Assembly (NCBI GenBank): GCA_030673085.1
Contig: DAOVFE010000174.1
Coordinates: 1 to 5,047 of the forward strand
Direction of reading: 5' to 3'
DNA from: Anaerolineales bacterium
GTDB taxonomy: Bacteria; Chloroflexota; Anaerolineae; Anaerolineales; E44-bin32
DNA length: 5,047 nt
Shown: positions 1 through 5,047 of the stretch, piece after piece
Layout: every line of letters begins with the position of its first letter
How positions within the stretch are numbered: the first letter of the stretch is position 1
Notes under the pieces: generated by a model
The model's input: the letters and a program-made list of their open reading frames with translations, nothing else
The model's database searches: none
What the model was told of the DNA's origin: nothing
Made by a program: the position numbers and the translations under genes

Positions 1-50
1 CCTTTGCGTTAACAGCTTACCTTGAGTTGGTAGGTTATCTGTTTATCTAG
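1..50 (+). CDS. Possible 3' end of an upstream gene (partial)
   Basis: The frame starting at base 3 is open from the window edge to a TAG at 48-50 and reads FALTAYLELVGYLFI. It would end 24 bases before the MoeA start, a spacing typical of an operon. The other two plus frames close earlier, at 10-12 and 23-25. Fifteen codons are too few to recognise a family, and an open run this short can occur by chance, so this is only a candidate. If real, it would be co-transcribed with the MoeA genes, and no convincing promoter is seen between it and them. Confidence 0.25.
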   Translation, partial: FALTAYLELVGYLFI

Positions 51-74
51 GACACATATCTGTGAGGCACCGAC

Positions 75-1313
75 ATGCCTGAGTTCTTACATCTGCTTTC
101 TCCGACTAAGGCACGTAAGCGTTTTCTGTCCGCAATTCCCCAAGCCGGATCAATTCAAAGCGAAATTGTTCCAACTGAAGAAGCATTGGGCCGGGTTTTG
201 GCAGAGGCCATAACCGCGCCGCATCCGCTCCCTCCATTTGCGCGCTCCTCAGCAGACGGCTTTGTTGTCCAAGCGTCTGACACATTTGGCGCGAGCCCAT
301 CCTTGCCTGCCTATCTAGTAATAATCGGCGAAATCCTTATGGGTTCTGGCAAAACCCTGACCTTAGAATCCGGTCAAGCCGCTCTAATCCATACTGGGGG
401 AATGATTCCGTCCGGCGCAGATGCAGTCGTTATGATCGAAGACACTCAATCCGTGCGTTCAGATGAGGTTGAGATCCTCAATCCGGTATCCGTCGGCGAA
501 AATGTAATTCCCGAAGGGGAAGATATAGCCGCCGGCGAGGATGTGCTCGATGTAGGAATACGGCTTCGCCCTCAGGAGATCGGCGGCTTAATGGCCATCG
601 GCGTTACAAACATTCCTGTTATGCATCGCCCTAAAGTCGCGATCCTATCGACAGGCGATGAAATTATTTCACCAAGCGCTGAGCCCAGTCCAGGGCAGGT
701 TCGGGATGTTAACTCCTACACACTCAGCGCTCTGGTTACCAGTGCGGGCGGAATACCTATCCGATATGGTATTATCCCCGATCAATATAAGGAGCTTGAT
801 AGAATTGCGCAGGAAGCGCATACTGCTTCAGATTTCGTCATTATCACAGCAGGCTCATCCGTCAGTGCGCGTGACATCACCGCCGATGTTATCGCCGGTC
901 TTGGCAAACCCGGCATTTTGGTGCATGGTATTTCTATTAAACCAGGCAAGCCAACTATTTTAGCAGTTGCCGATAGCATTCCGGTTATAGGTCTTCCTGG
1001 CAATCCGGTAAGCGCGCTGATTGCTGCCCGTCTTTTCGCCTTGCCGGTAATCCATCAACTGCTGCGAATGCCGGAACAACCTTTGGAGGCGCGGATCCCC
1101 GCCAGGCTGAGCCTAAACATCGCTTCTCTTGCCGGCAGGGAAGATTATGTGCCTGTGCTGTTAGAATCGACTCCTGATGGCTATCTGGCCAAACCCATCT
1201 TTGGCCGATCCAATCTTATCTTTACACTGGCGCGAGCCAATGGGTTAATCCGCATCCCATCAGAGACAACCGGGCTAATGGCCGGCATAGTAGTCGAGGT
1301 CGTGCCTTTTTAA
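75..1313 (+). CDS. moeA: Molybdopterin molybdenumtransferase, stand-alone MoeA
   Basis: Cytoplasmic enzyme of the last step of molybdenum cofactor synthesis: MoeA-family proteins hydrolyse adenylylated molybdopterin and insert molybdate (tungstate in some organisms). The 412 residues match the usual full length. The order is MoeA N-terminal region (about 5-178), MoCF_biosynth fold (about 186-325) and MoeA C-terminal beta domain (about 335-411). Visible family motifs are RSSADGF with Asp61, HTGGMIPSGADAVVM (107-120) with Thr107, GEDI (148-151), STGDE (192-196), an acidic residue after the glycine/serine loop (Asp267), KPGKP (289-293) and GLPGNPVSAL (306-315). The usual GGVSVG loop is replaced by AGSSVSA (259-265). 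The ATG at 75 is preceded by GAGG with 7 bases spacing, and the family N-terminus begins right there. It is followed after 25 bases by a second, fused MoeA, so the two are probably co-transcribed. The family is certain; which metal it handles is not shown by the sequence. Confidence 0.95.
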   Translation: MPEFLHLLSPTKARKRFLSAIPQAGSIQSEIVPTEEALGRVLAEAITAPHPLPPFARSSADGFVVQASDTFGASPSLPAYLVIIGEILMGSGKTLTLESGQAALIHTGGMIPSGADAVVMIEDTQSVRSDEVEILNPVSVGENVIPEGEDIAAGEDVLDVGIRLRPQEIGGLMAIGVTNIPVMHRPKVAILSTGDEIISPSAEPSPGQVRDVNSYTLSALVTSAGGIPIRYGIIPDQYKELDRIAQEAHTASDFVIITAGSSVSARDITADVIAGLGKPGILVHGISIKPGKPTILAVADSIPVIGLPGNPVSALIAARLFALPVIHQLLRMPEQPLEARIPARLSLNIASLAGREDYVPVLLESTPDGYLAKPIFGRSNLIFTLARANGLIRIPSETTGLMAGIVVEVVPF

Positions 1314-1338
1314 ATAAACCCTTCGGCAGGTAATAACT

Positions 1339-3315
1339 ATGGCACATAACAATATTTATCTAGATGATATTCCGCTTTCTGAAGCAAAAGAACGCTTATC
1401 AAAAGCGCTACACGAAGCCGGCCTGTGGGAACCACTTGGGGAAGAAGCTATTCCGCTTTGCGAAGCTTCAGGCAGAGTAACTTCACGGCCGATTTGGGCG
1501 CGCATTTCCTCTCCCCACTATCACGCTGCCGCCATGGATGGCTATGCAATCCGTGCAATAGATGCCCAAAGCGCTTCCGATCGCAACCCAGTCATACTAC
1601 ATATTGGCAGCCAAGCTCAATACGTCGACACCGGCGATCCAATGCCAGATTGGGCAAATGCAGTTGTAATGATCGAACAGGTTGAGCCGGTAGGTGAGAG
1701 TAAAGAAGGTCGCGCAATAAAAGCCATCCTGCTGCGCAATTCACTAGCACCATGGAAAAATGTGCGCCCGATGGGTGAGGATATCGTTGCCACAGAGCTT
1801 GTACTACCTGCCGGACATGTTCTCCGACCGGTAGATTTAGGCGCTATCGCCGGCTGCGGCTATGCAACCGTTTGGCTACATTGTAAGCCTCGGGTTGCAA
1901 TCATTCCTACGGGCACTGAACTGGTACCGGCGGGAACGTCGCCGAAAGCTGGCGAAATTATTGAGTATAACTCCCTGGTTTTAGCCGCTCAGATAGAAAC
2001 CTGGGGTGGCCAGGCCAAACGATTATCATGTGTTCCCGACGATTTCGAGCAAATAAAAGATGCCGTCAACAAGGCAGCCATGGATTTTGACCTCATCTTG
2101 GTCAATGCCGGCTCATCTGCCGGTTCTGAGGACTTCACCGCACACGTTATCGAGAGTCTGGGGAGCCTATTGGTTCACGGCATTGCCATTCGTCCCGGCC
2201 ACCCAGTAATCATAGGCATGATTGACCGCCCGGCCGCCCGATCAAAAACCATTCGATCTAGAATCCCTGTATTCGGCATACCCGGCTATCCTGTCTCGGC
2301 CGCACTAACGGGAGAAATTTTTATCGAGCCGCTCTTGGCTCGCTGGCTCGGGCGCCCTCGATTGAAAGCCCCCACTATCGAGGCTACTTTGACTCGTAAA
2401 GTGCATTCTTCAATGGGAGATGATGAATATCTGCGCGTCAGCGTCGGCAAAGTGGAAAATCGGGTAATCGCTACGCCGCTCGCCCGTGGGGCTGGCACAA
2501 TCACCTCGCTCGTACGTGCGGATGGAATCGTGCTAATCCCTGCTGGCGTTCAAGGATTCCAGGCGGGCGATAAAGTCCAGGTGAAGCTGTATTGTTCTCG
2601 CGCAGACATCGATCGTACGATTGTTATTCTAGGCTCCCACGATCTCACAATTGATTTGATGGCGCAATTTCTTGCGCTTCACAATATTCGATTAATATCG
2701 GCTAACCTGGGCAGCCTTGGCGGATTGATCTCCTTGGGCCGAGGTGAAGCCCATCTTGCCGGAAGCCATCTCCTTGATCCTGAAACCGGTGAATACAACC
2801 TGAGCTATATCCGGCGCTACCTTCCCAATAAGCCAGTAGTTGTGATCGGCCTAGTCACACGAGAGCAGGGTTTGATCATCCCGCCCAACAACCCAAAGGC
2901 AATTAAAGGCCTAGCCGACCTATCGCGTACTGATATCACTTATGTCAATCGCCAGCGCGGCGCTGGAACACGTGTACTCCTGGATTATCACCTCAACCAA
3001 CTTGATATTTCCCCCAGCGCTATCCATGGATACAGGCAAGAAGAATTTACCCATTTAGCCGTAGCCGCCGCTATCGCCTCGGGCCGGGCCGATTGCGGAC
3101 TTGGGATTCATGCTGCAGCAAAGGCACTAAATCTTGATTTCATTCCGCTCTATAAAGAGCAATACCAGCTTGTCATCTCTAGGGAATACTATAGCAGCCC
3201 TCTCCTCCAACCTCTGCTCGCTTTATTCAAGGATGAAGAATTCCGGACGGCCGTCACCCAGCTTCCCGGTTATGATATCCAGCCTATGGGACGCTTAATT
3301 GCTGAAATCGAATAA
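1339..3315 (+). CDS. MoeA fused to a C-terminal PBP-like (substrate-binding) domain
   Basis: A 658-residue fusion. Residues 1-417 form a complete MoeA: AMDGYAIRA with Asp67, DTGDPMPDWANAVVMIEQ (97-114), MGEDI (145-149), TGTEL (191-195), NAGSSAGSEDFT (256-267), RPGHP (285-289) and GIPGYPVSA (313-321), then the C-terminal beta domain (about 345-417). Residues about 425-645 resemble the PBP-like domain related to LysR effector and ModA-type binding proteins: GSHDLTIDL (432-440), NLGSLGGLISLGRGEAHLAG (456-475), HLLDPETGEYN (477-487) and VNRQRGAGTRVLLDY (536-550). No signal peptide is seen, so it acts in the cytoplasm. This fusion is known in anaerobic bacteria and archaea; by inference it links metal insertion to binding of an oxyanion or other ligand. 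The canonical Lys pair (KPGKP) is Arg/His here and GLPGNP is GIPGYP. The ATG at 1339 follows GGCAGG with 8 bases spacing. Transcription should end at the hairpin at 3387-3418. Confidence 0.93.
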   Translation: MAHNNIYLDDIPLSEAKERLSKALHEAGLWEPLGEEAIPLCEASGRVTSRPIWARISSPHYHAAAMDGYAIRAIDAQSASDRNPVILHIGSQAQYVDTGDPMPDWANAVVMIEQVEPVGESKEGRAIKAILLRNSLAPWKNVRPMGEDIVATELVLPAGHVLRPVDLGAIAGCGYATVWLHCKPRVAIIPTGTELVPAGTSPKAGEIIEYNSLVLAAQIETWGGQAKRLSCVPDDFEQIKDAVNKAAMDFDLILVNAGSSAGSEDFTAHVIESLGSLLVHGIAIRPGHPVIIGMIDRPAARSKTIRSRIPVFGIPGYPVSAALTGEIFIEPLLARWLGRPRLKAPTIEATLTRKVHSSMGDDEYLRVSVGKVENRVIATPLARGAGTITSLVRADGIVLIPAGVQGFQAGDKVQVKLYCSRADIDRTIVILGSHDLTIDLMAQFLALHNIRLISANLGSLGGLISLGRGEAHLAGSHLLDPETGEYNLSYIRRYLPNKPVVVIGLVTREQGLIIPPNNPKAIKGLADLSRTDITYVNRQRGAGTRVLLDYHLNQLDISPSAIHGYRQEEFTHLAVAAAIASGRADCGLGIHAAAKALNLDFIPLYKEQYQLVISREYYSSPLLQPLLALFKDEEFRTAVTQLPGYDIQPMGRLIAEIE

Positions 3316-3379
3316 GACCTTATACTTCCGCTTCCTTAAAAGTCCTCACAGACGCTCGAATTTGCGGATATGGCCCCCT

Positions 3380-3418
3380 AAAAAATACAGGAGCGTATAT
3401 AAGTTCATACACTCCTGT
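3380..3418 (-). terminator. Rho-independent terminator of the L25 transcription unit
   Basis: This is the same hairpin read on the minus strand. Here the stem is followed, after a single A, by six T's (complement of 3385-3380). That gives a tighter terminator in this direction than in the other. It lies about 88 bases past the L25 stop codon and makes this a shared bidirectional terminator between convergent genes. Confidence 0.8.
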
Positions 3419-3431
3419 TGACCTTTTTTTT
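3387..3431 (+). terminator. Rho-independent terminator of the MoeA operon
   Basis: ACAGGAG (3387-3393) pairs with CTCCTGT (3412-3418). After one C/A mismatch, GTAT (3395-3398) pairs with ATAC (3407-3410), closing an 8-base loop. Eight T's follow at 3424-3431, after a 5-base gap (TGACC). It lies 71 bases past the stop codon of the fused MoeA. The gap before the T-run is a little longer than ideal. Confidence 0.8.
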
Positions 3432-3505
3432 AATAACGGTCACGCGAACGCGCTGGCAGCTACAAATAGCTTATAGTTAATCGTATTGAATAAAATACTA
3501 CCGAG

Positions 3506-4171
3506 CTATTCCTCAACTTCTTCTTCTCGCTTGCCGCGCTCGATCACTTCCGGTTCTTCAGCAGTTGAAATCAAAGCCTCCTCTTCGACCTCAGCCTCCT
3601 CTTCTTCCTCGACCTCTTCAGCCGGGATAATGATCTGTACAACCATTTCTTCCAAGCTGGTCAACAGCTTCACACCCTCGCCAAGGATAATATCGCCAAC
3701 TGAAATCTTGTCTTCGAGATTCTCTAAGACACTCAAATCAACTTTCAGATATTCCGGCAGATTAGAAGGCAGCGCTTCTACCTCGATTTCCGTTAGCCCA
3801 GTTATCAAAATACCGCCTTCATCTTTTACTGCCGGCGCTTCACCAATCAAATCGAGAGGGACGATTGTGCGGATTACCACGTCCATAGCGACTTTAAGAA
3901 AATCGATATGTAATATTTCATTGCTGATAATATCGCGTTGCATCTCGCGCACCAGTACTTTATGAGTCGTCTTTCCTACTTTAAGGTCAATTAGTGTAGC
4001 ACTCCCGATGCGCGATAAAGCCCTCGACGTTTCCCGTTCAACCAACTTCAAGGAAATCGGTTTAATCCCCGTTCCATAGAGAATAGCCGGGATAAGGCCG
4101 TCACGTCGGAGTGCCCGCACCTGTTTGCCTATTACTTCGCGACGTTTCGCATTAAGCTGTAATGCTTCCAT
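3506..4171 (-). CDS. rplY: 50S ribosomal protein L25/general stress protein Ctc
   Basis: A 5S rRNA-binding protein of the large ribosomal subunit, two-domain CTC/TL5 type. Residues 1-91 form the 5S-binding L25 domain, with KRREVIGKQVRALRRDGLIP (9-28), ILYGTG (30-35) and the VLVREMQRD...LHIDFLKV segment (72-94). Residues about 99-183 form the CTC beta domain, with GEAPAVKDEGGILI (110-123) and EIEVEALPSNLPE (128-140). Residues 184-221 are an acidic, low-complexity tail rich in Glu, seen in Chloroflexota L25 as I recall it and presumably disordered. The start at 4171 has GGAGG at 4184-4180 with 8 bases spacing. A second ATG four bases upstream (4175) is out of frame. The gene is 82 bases downstream of the repeat-protein gene, with no strong promoter between them, so the two probably share a transcript. 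Downstream it meets the MoeA operon at a shared terminator. Confidence 0.95.
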   Translation of the reverse strand: MEALQLNAKRREVIGKQVRALRRDGLIPAILYGTGIKPISLKLVERETSRALSRIGSATLIDLKVGKTTHKVLVREMQRDIISNEILHIDFLKVAMDVVIRTIVPLDLIGEAPAVKDEGGILITGLTEIEVEALPSNLPEYLKVDLSVLENLEDKISVGDIILGEGVKLLTSLEEMVVQIIIPAEEVEEEEEAEVEEEALISTAEEPEVIERGKREEEVEE

Positions 4172-4184
4172 TCATTTATCCTCC

Positions 4185-4221
4185 AGGGCGCCTCTCACCC
4201 CATTTGGGTTACCCTCGCCCT
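4185..4221 (-). promoter_or_regulatory. Possible stem-loop in the L25 leader, abutting the ribosome binding site
   Basis: On the minus strand AGGGCG (4221-4216) can pair with CGCCCT (4190-4185). Inside it, ACCC (4209-4206) pairs with GGGT (4200-4197) around a 5-base loop. The outer stem ends directly next to the GGAGG ribosome binding site (4184-4180). It could tune translation of L25, but the two short stems are joined by unpaired bases and this may be chance. No ligand or protein site is recognised. Confidence 0.25.
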
Positions 4222-4253
4222 TGTTTATTCAGCGGTCTAAGTCAAATACGATT

Positions 4254-4742
4254 TCAGCGCCGCCGAGTAAGCAAATTAATAACGAAAAGCACTAATCCAA
4301 TAGCCGTGCCCGCAACTAATCCAATAATGGCTGCTCCGCGTGTATCCACAACCGCTTCAACTGATCCATGAACTTCTCGGGTGAGCAACAAAACTGCAGT
4401 GCTATCATTCATCTTTGCAGATCCAGAGATGATCATTCCGCTCCGGGAATTATCCATATTCAGATTGTGGCCTATTACTACACCCGCAGCTCCGGAATCT
4501 AGAAACACTATATCGCCCTGCACCGCCATCGCCCCGGCTTGATTCATCTCAACTGACTGACCATCAATCGACAGAGCGCCACCCTTCGTTAGCACAACCT
4601 CACCGGCTGAGATGCGGTTTGCGCCGCCTTGGCTTATTCGGACTACATCGGCTTCTACCGAGTCAATTGCTCCACCTTTGAGATGAATGACTTCGGCTTC
4701 TATTTCTTCTTTTGAATCCAACTCAGATATCTGCTCGTTCAT
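4254..4742 (-). CDS. Unrecognised small protein: beta-repeat region plus C-terminal membrane anchor
   Basis: I do not recognise a named family. The 162-residue protein starts with an acidic stretch (residues 1-18). From about 19 to 125 it runs through units of 14-16 residues with a recurring GGA or AGA turn and alternating hydrophobic residues: LKGGAIDSVEADVV, ISQGGANRISAGEVV, LTKGGALSIDGQSV, MNQAGAMAVQGDIV, then more degenerate units. This pattern suggests a small beta-solenoid, loosely like bactofilins, though no bactofilin signature is clear. Residues about 136-158 (GAAIIGLVAGTAIGLVLFVI onward) are one membrane helix ending in TRRR. There is no signal peptide, so a tail-anchored protein with the repeat domain in the cytoplasm is the simplest inference. 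Short Chloroflexota proteins of similar layout exist, as I recall them. GAGGG lies 4 bases before the ATG. A strong promoter is upstream, and L25 follows after 82 bases. Confidence 0.8.
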   Translation of the reverse strand: MNEQISELDSKEEIEAEVIHLKGGAIDSVEADVVRISQGGANRISAGEVVLTKGGALSIDGQSVEMNQAGAMAVQGDIVFLDSGAAGVVIGHNLNMDNSRSGMIISGSAKMNDSTAVLLLTREVHGSVEAVVDTRGAAIIGLVAGTAIGLVLFVINLLTRRR

Positions 4743-4761
4743 ATAACCCTCAAAAGTGCAT

Positions 4762-4803
4762 AAAAAGGGGGCTCATCCTCACATCCATCAGAGAAATCGC
4801 CCC
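4762..4803 (-). promoter_or_regulatory. Possible leader hairpin/attenuator ahead of the repeat-protein gene
   Basis: Between the predicted transcription start (near 4812) and the start codon, GGGGC (4803-4799) can pair with GCCCC (4772-4768). A C and five T's (4766-4762) follow at once. A further CTC/GAG pairing inside gives a two-part stem with a symmetric internal loop. The layout resembles an intrinsic terminator in a 5' leader, which would make it an attenuator. The stem is short with a large loop, so it is weak evidence. Confidence 0.25.
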
Positions 4804-4818
4804 GACGCTGATTTAGCC

Positions 4819-4847
4819 ATTTTAACGCCTCGGCCATACTTCGTCAA
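4819..4847 (-). promoter_or_regulatory. Sigma70-type promoter for the repeat protein and L25
   Basis: On the minus strand TTGACG (4847-4842) is followed after exactly 17 bases by TAAAAT (4824-4819). Each hexamer differs from consensus at one position. Transcription would start near 4812, giving a leader of about 70 bases before the ATG at 4742. This is the best promoter match in the window and the only obvious one for the minus-strand pair. Confidence 0.7.
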
Positions 4848-4891
4848 CTGCTAAAGCTGCACACTGTTATTCCAAAAAAGCAGCAATGAGT

Positions 4892-4923
4892 GAAGAACCC
4901 CGCAGCAAGCTGCGAGGTTCTTC
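4892..4923. repeat. Palindromic element, copy 1 (14-bp stem)
   Basis: Bases 4892-4905 pair with 4910-4923 around a CAAG loop, with one mismatch at 4900/4915. That mismatch is C/A on the plus strand but G/U in a minus-strand RNA, so the fold is complete in that orientation. The core CCCCGCAGCAAGCTGCGAGG (4898-4917) matches the second copy at 17 of 20 positions. It lies upstream of the promoter at 4847. It is not a clear terminator, because the nearest minus-strand T-run is about 12 bases away. Confidence 0.75.
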
Positions 4924-4926
4924 CAA

Positions 4927-5014
4927 GGAAAAAGCCAATATGGGAACTTTCGCCCCCAAAACCGCGCTTGCCATTCATCCCCGCATCAAGCTGTGGGGGA
5001 TTTTGGCTTTTTCC
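4927..5014. repeat. 88-base MITE/REP-like unit with 12-bp inverted ends, enclosing palindrome copy 2
   Basis: GGAAAAAGCCAA (4927-4938) and TTGGCTTTTTCC (5003-5014) are perfect inverted repeats. A second inverted pair is TATGGGAA (4939-4946) and TTCCCATA (5011-5018). Inside lies CCCCGCATCAAGCTGTGGGG (4979-4998), whose arms CCCCGCA and TGTGGGG pair (one G/U) around TCAAGC. It matches the core of copy 1 in the same orientation, 81 bases away. No flanking target-site duplication is evident. I recall CCCCGCAGCAAGCTGCGGGG-like palindromes as dispersed non-coding repeats in several bacterial lineages, but did not search. Confidence 0.65.
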
Positions 5015-5047
5015 CATAAATACTGAGAATGTTGAAAACATATAGCC

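Noticed and set aside
22..49. TTGAGT, 16 bases, TATCTA as a promoter for the MoeA operon
   Set aside because: Only 4 of 6 and 3 of 6 positions fit consensus, and it may lie inside the end of an upstream gene.
36..63. TATCTGT repeated at 36-42 and 57-63, exactly 21 bases apart, with TATCT between them (44-48), as a possible operator
   Set aside because: The two-turn spacing is suggestive, but the repeats are short and do not match a regulator site that I can name.
3441..3496. Small palindromes between the terminator and the L25 stop (CGCGAACGCG, AGCTACAAATAGCT, GTATT...AATAC)
   Set aside because: Stems of 3-5 bp with no T-run are expected by chance in 70 bases.
3486..3965. A 159-codon open frame on the plus strand opposite L25
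   Set aside because: It is very rich in Ser and Thr because it reads the antisense of the Glu-rich L25 tail. The opposite strand is an unmistakable L25 gene.
4240..4245. TTGACT on the minus strand as a separate L25 promoter
   Set aside because: No -10 box occurs at 16-18 bases. The nearest candidate (TAAACA) is only 12 bases away.
4844..5041. A 65-codon open frame on the minus strand (MFSTFSVFMGKSQNPPQLDAG...)
   Set aside because: It runs through both palindromes and the inverted-repeat unit and overlaps the -35 box of the promoter. It shows no recognisable domain and looks like a translated non-coding repeat.
5029..5041. ATGTTGAAAACAT palindrome near the window end
   Set aside because: It has only 5-bp arms, no recognised regulator consensus and no visible gene beside it within the window.

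Overview
The window most likely comes from a member of the Chloroflexota (Anaerolineae or Dehalococcoidia type). This rests on three things recalled from known families rather than searched: an L25/Ctc ribosomal protein with a long acidic tail of the AEEPEVIERGKREEE type, a MoeA fused to a periplasmic-binding-protein-like domain beside a second MoeA, and a small beta-repeat protein with a C-terminal membrane anchor. By eye the base composition is about half G+C. No sign of phage, plasmid or transposase genes is visible.

Layout. Bases 1-50 may be the last codons of an upstream plus-strand gene. Two plus-strand molybdenum-cofactor genes follow in one apparent operon: a stand-alone MoeA (75-1313) and, 25 bases later, a MoeA with a C-terminal PBP-like domain (1339-3315). 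The operon ends at a strong hairpin (3387-3418) with T-runs on both sides, which also serves the convergent minus-strand genes. Those are the L25/Ctc gene (4171-3506) and, upstream of it, an unrecognised gene (4742-4254) encoding a predicted tail-anchored beta-solenoid-like protein. A near-consensus sigma70-type promoter (TTGACG, 17 bases, TAAAAT; 4847-4819) drives the minus-strand pair.

The last 305 bases (4743-5047) hold no convincing gene. They contain that promoter, a roughly 70-base leader with a possible attenuator, and two related 20-base palindromes (4898-4917 and 4979-4998). The second palindrome lies inside an 88-base unit bounded by perfect 12-base inverted repeats, resembling a small non-coding REP- or MITE-like element.

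How the genes work together. The two MoeA proteins should act at the last step of molybdenum cofactor assembly, inserting molybdate (or tungstate) into adenylylated molybdopterin. Their anion- and pterin-facing loops differ in a consistent way, which suggests divided roles; the PBP-like domain may sense or hand over a small ligand. The minus-strand pair is functionally unrelated: one translation or 5S rRNA-binding protein and one small membrane protein of unknown role.
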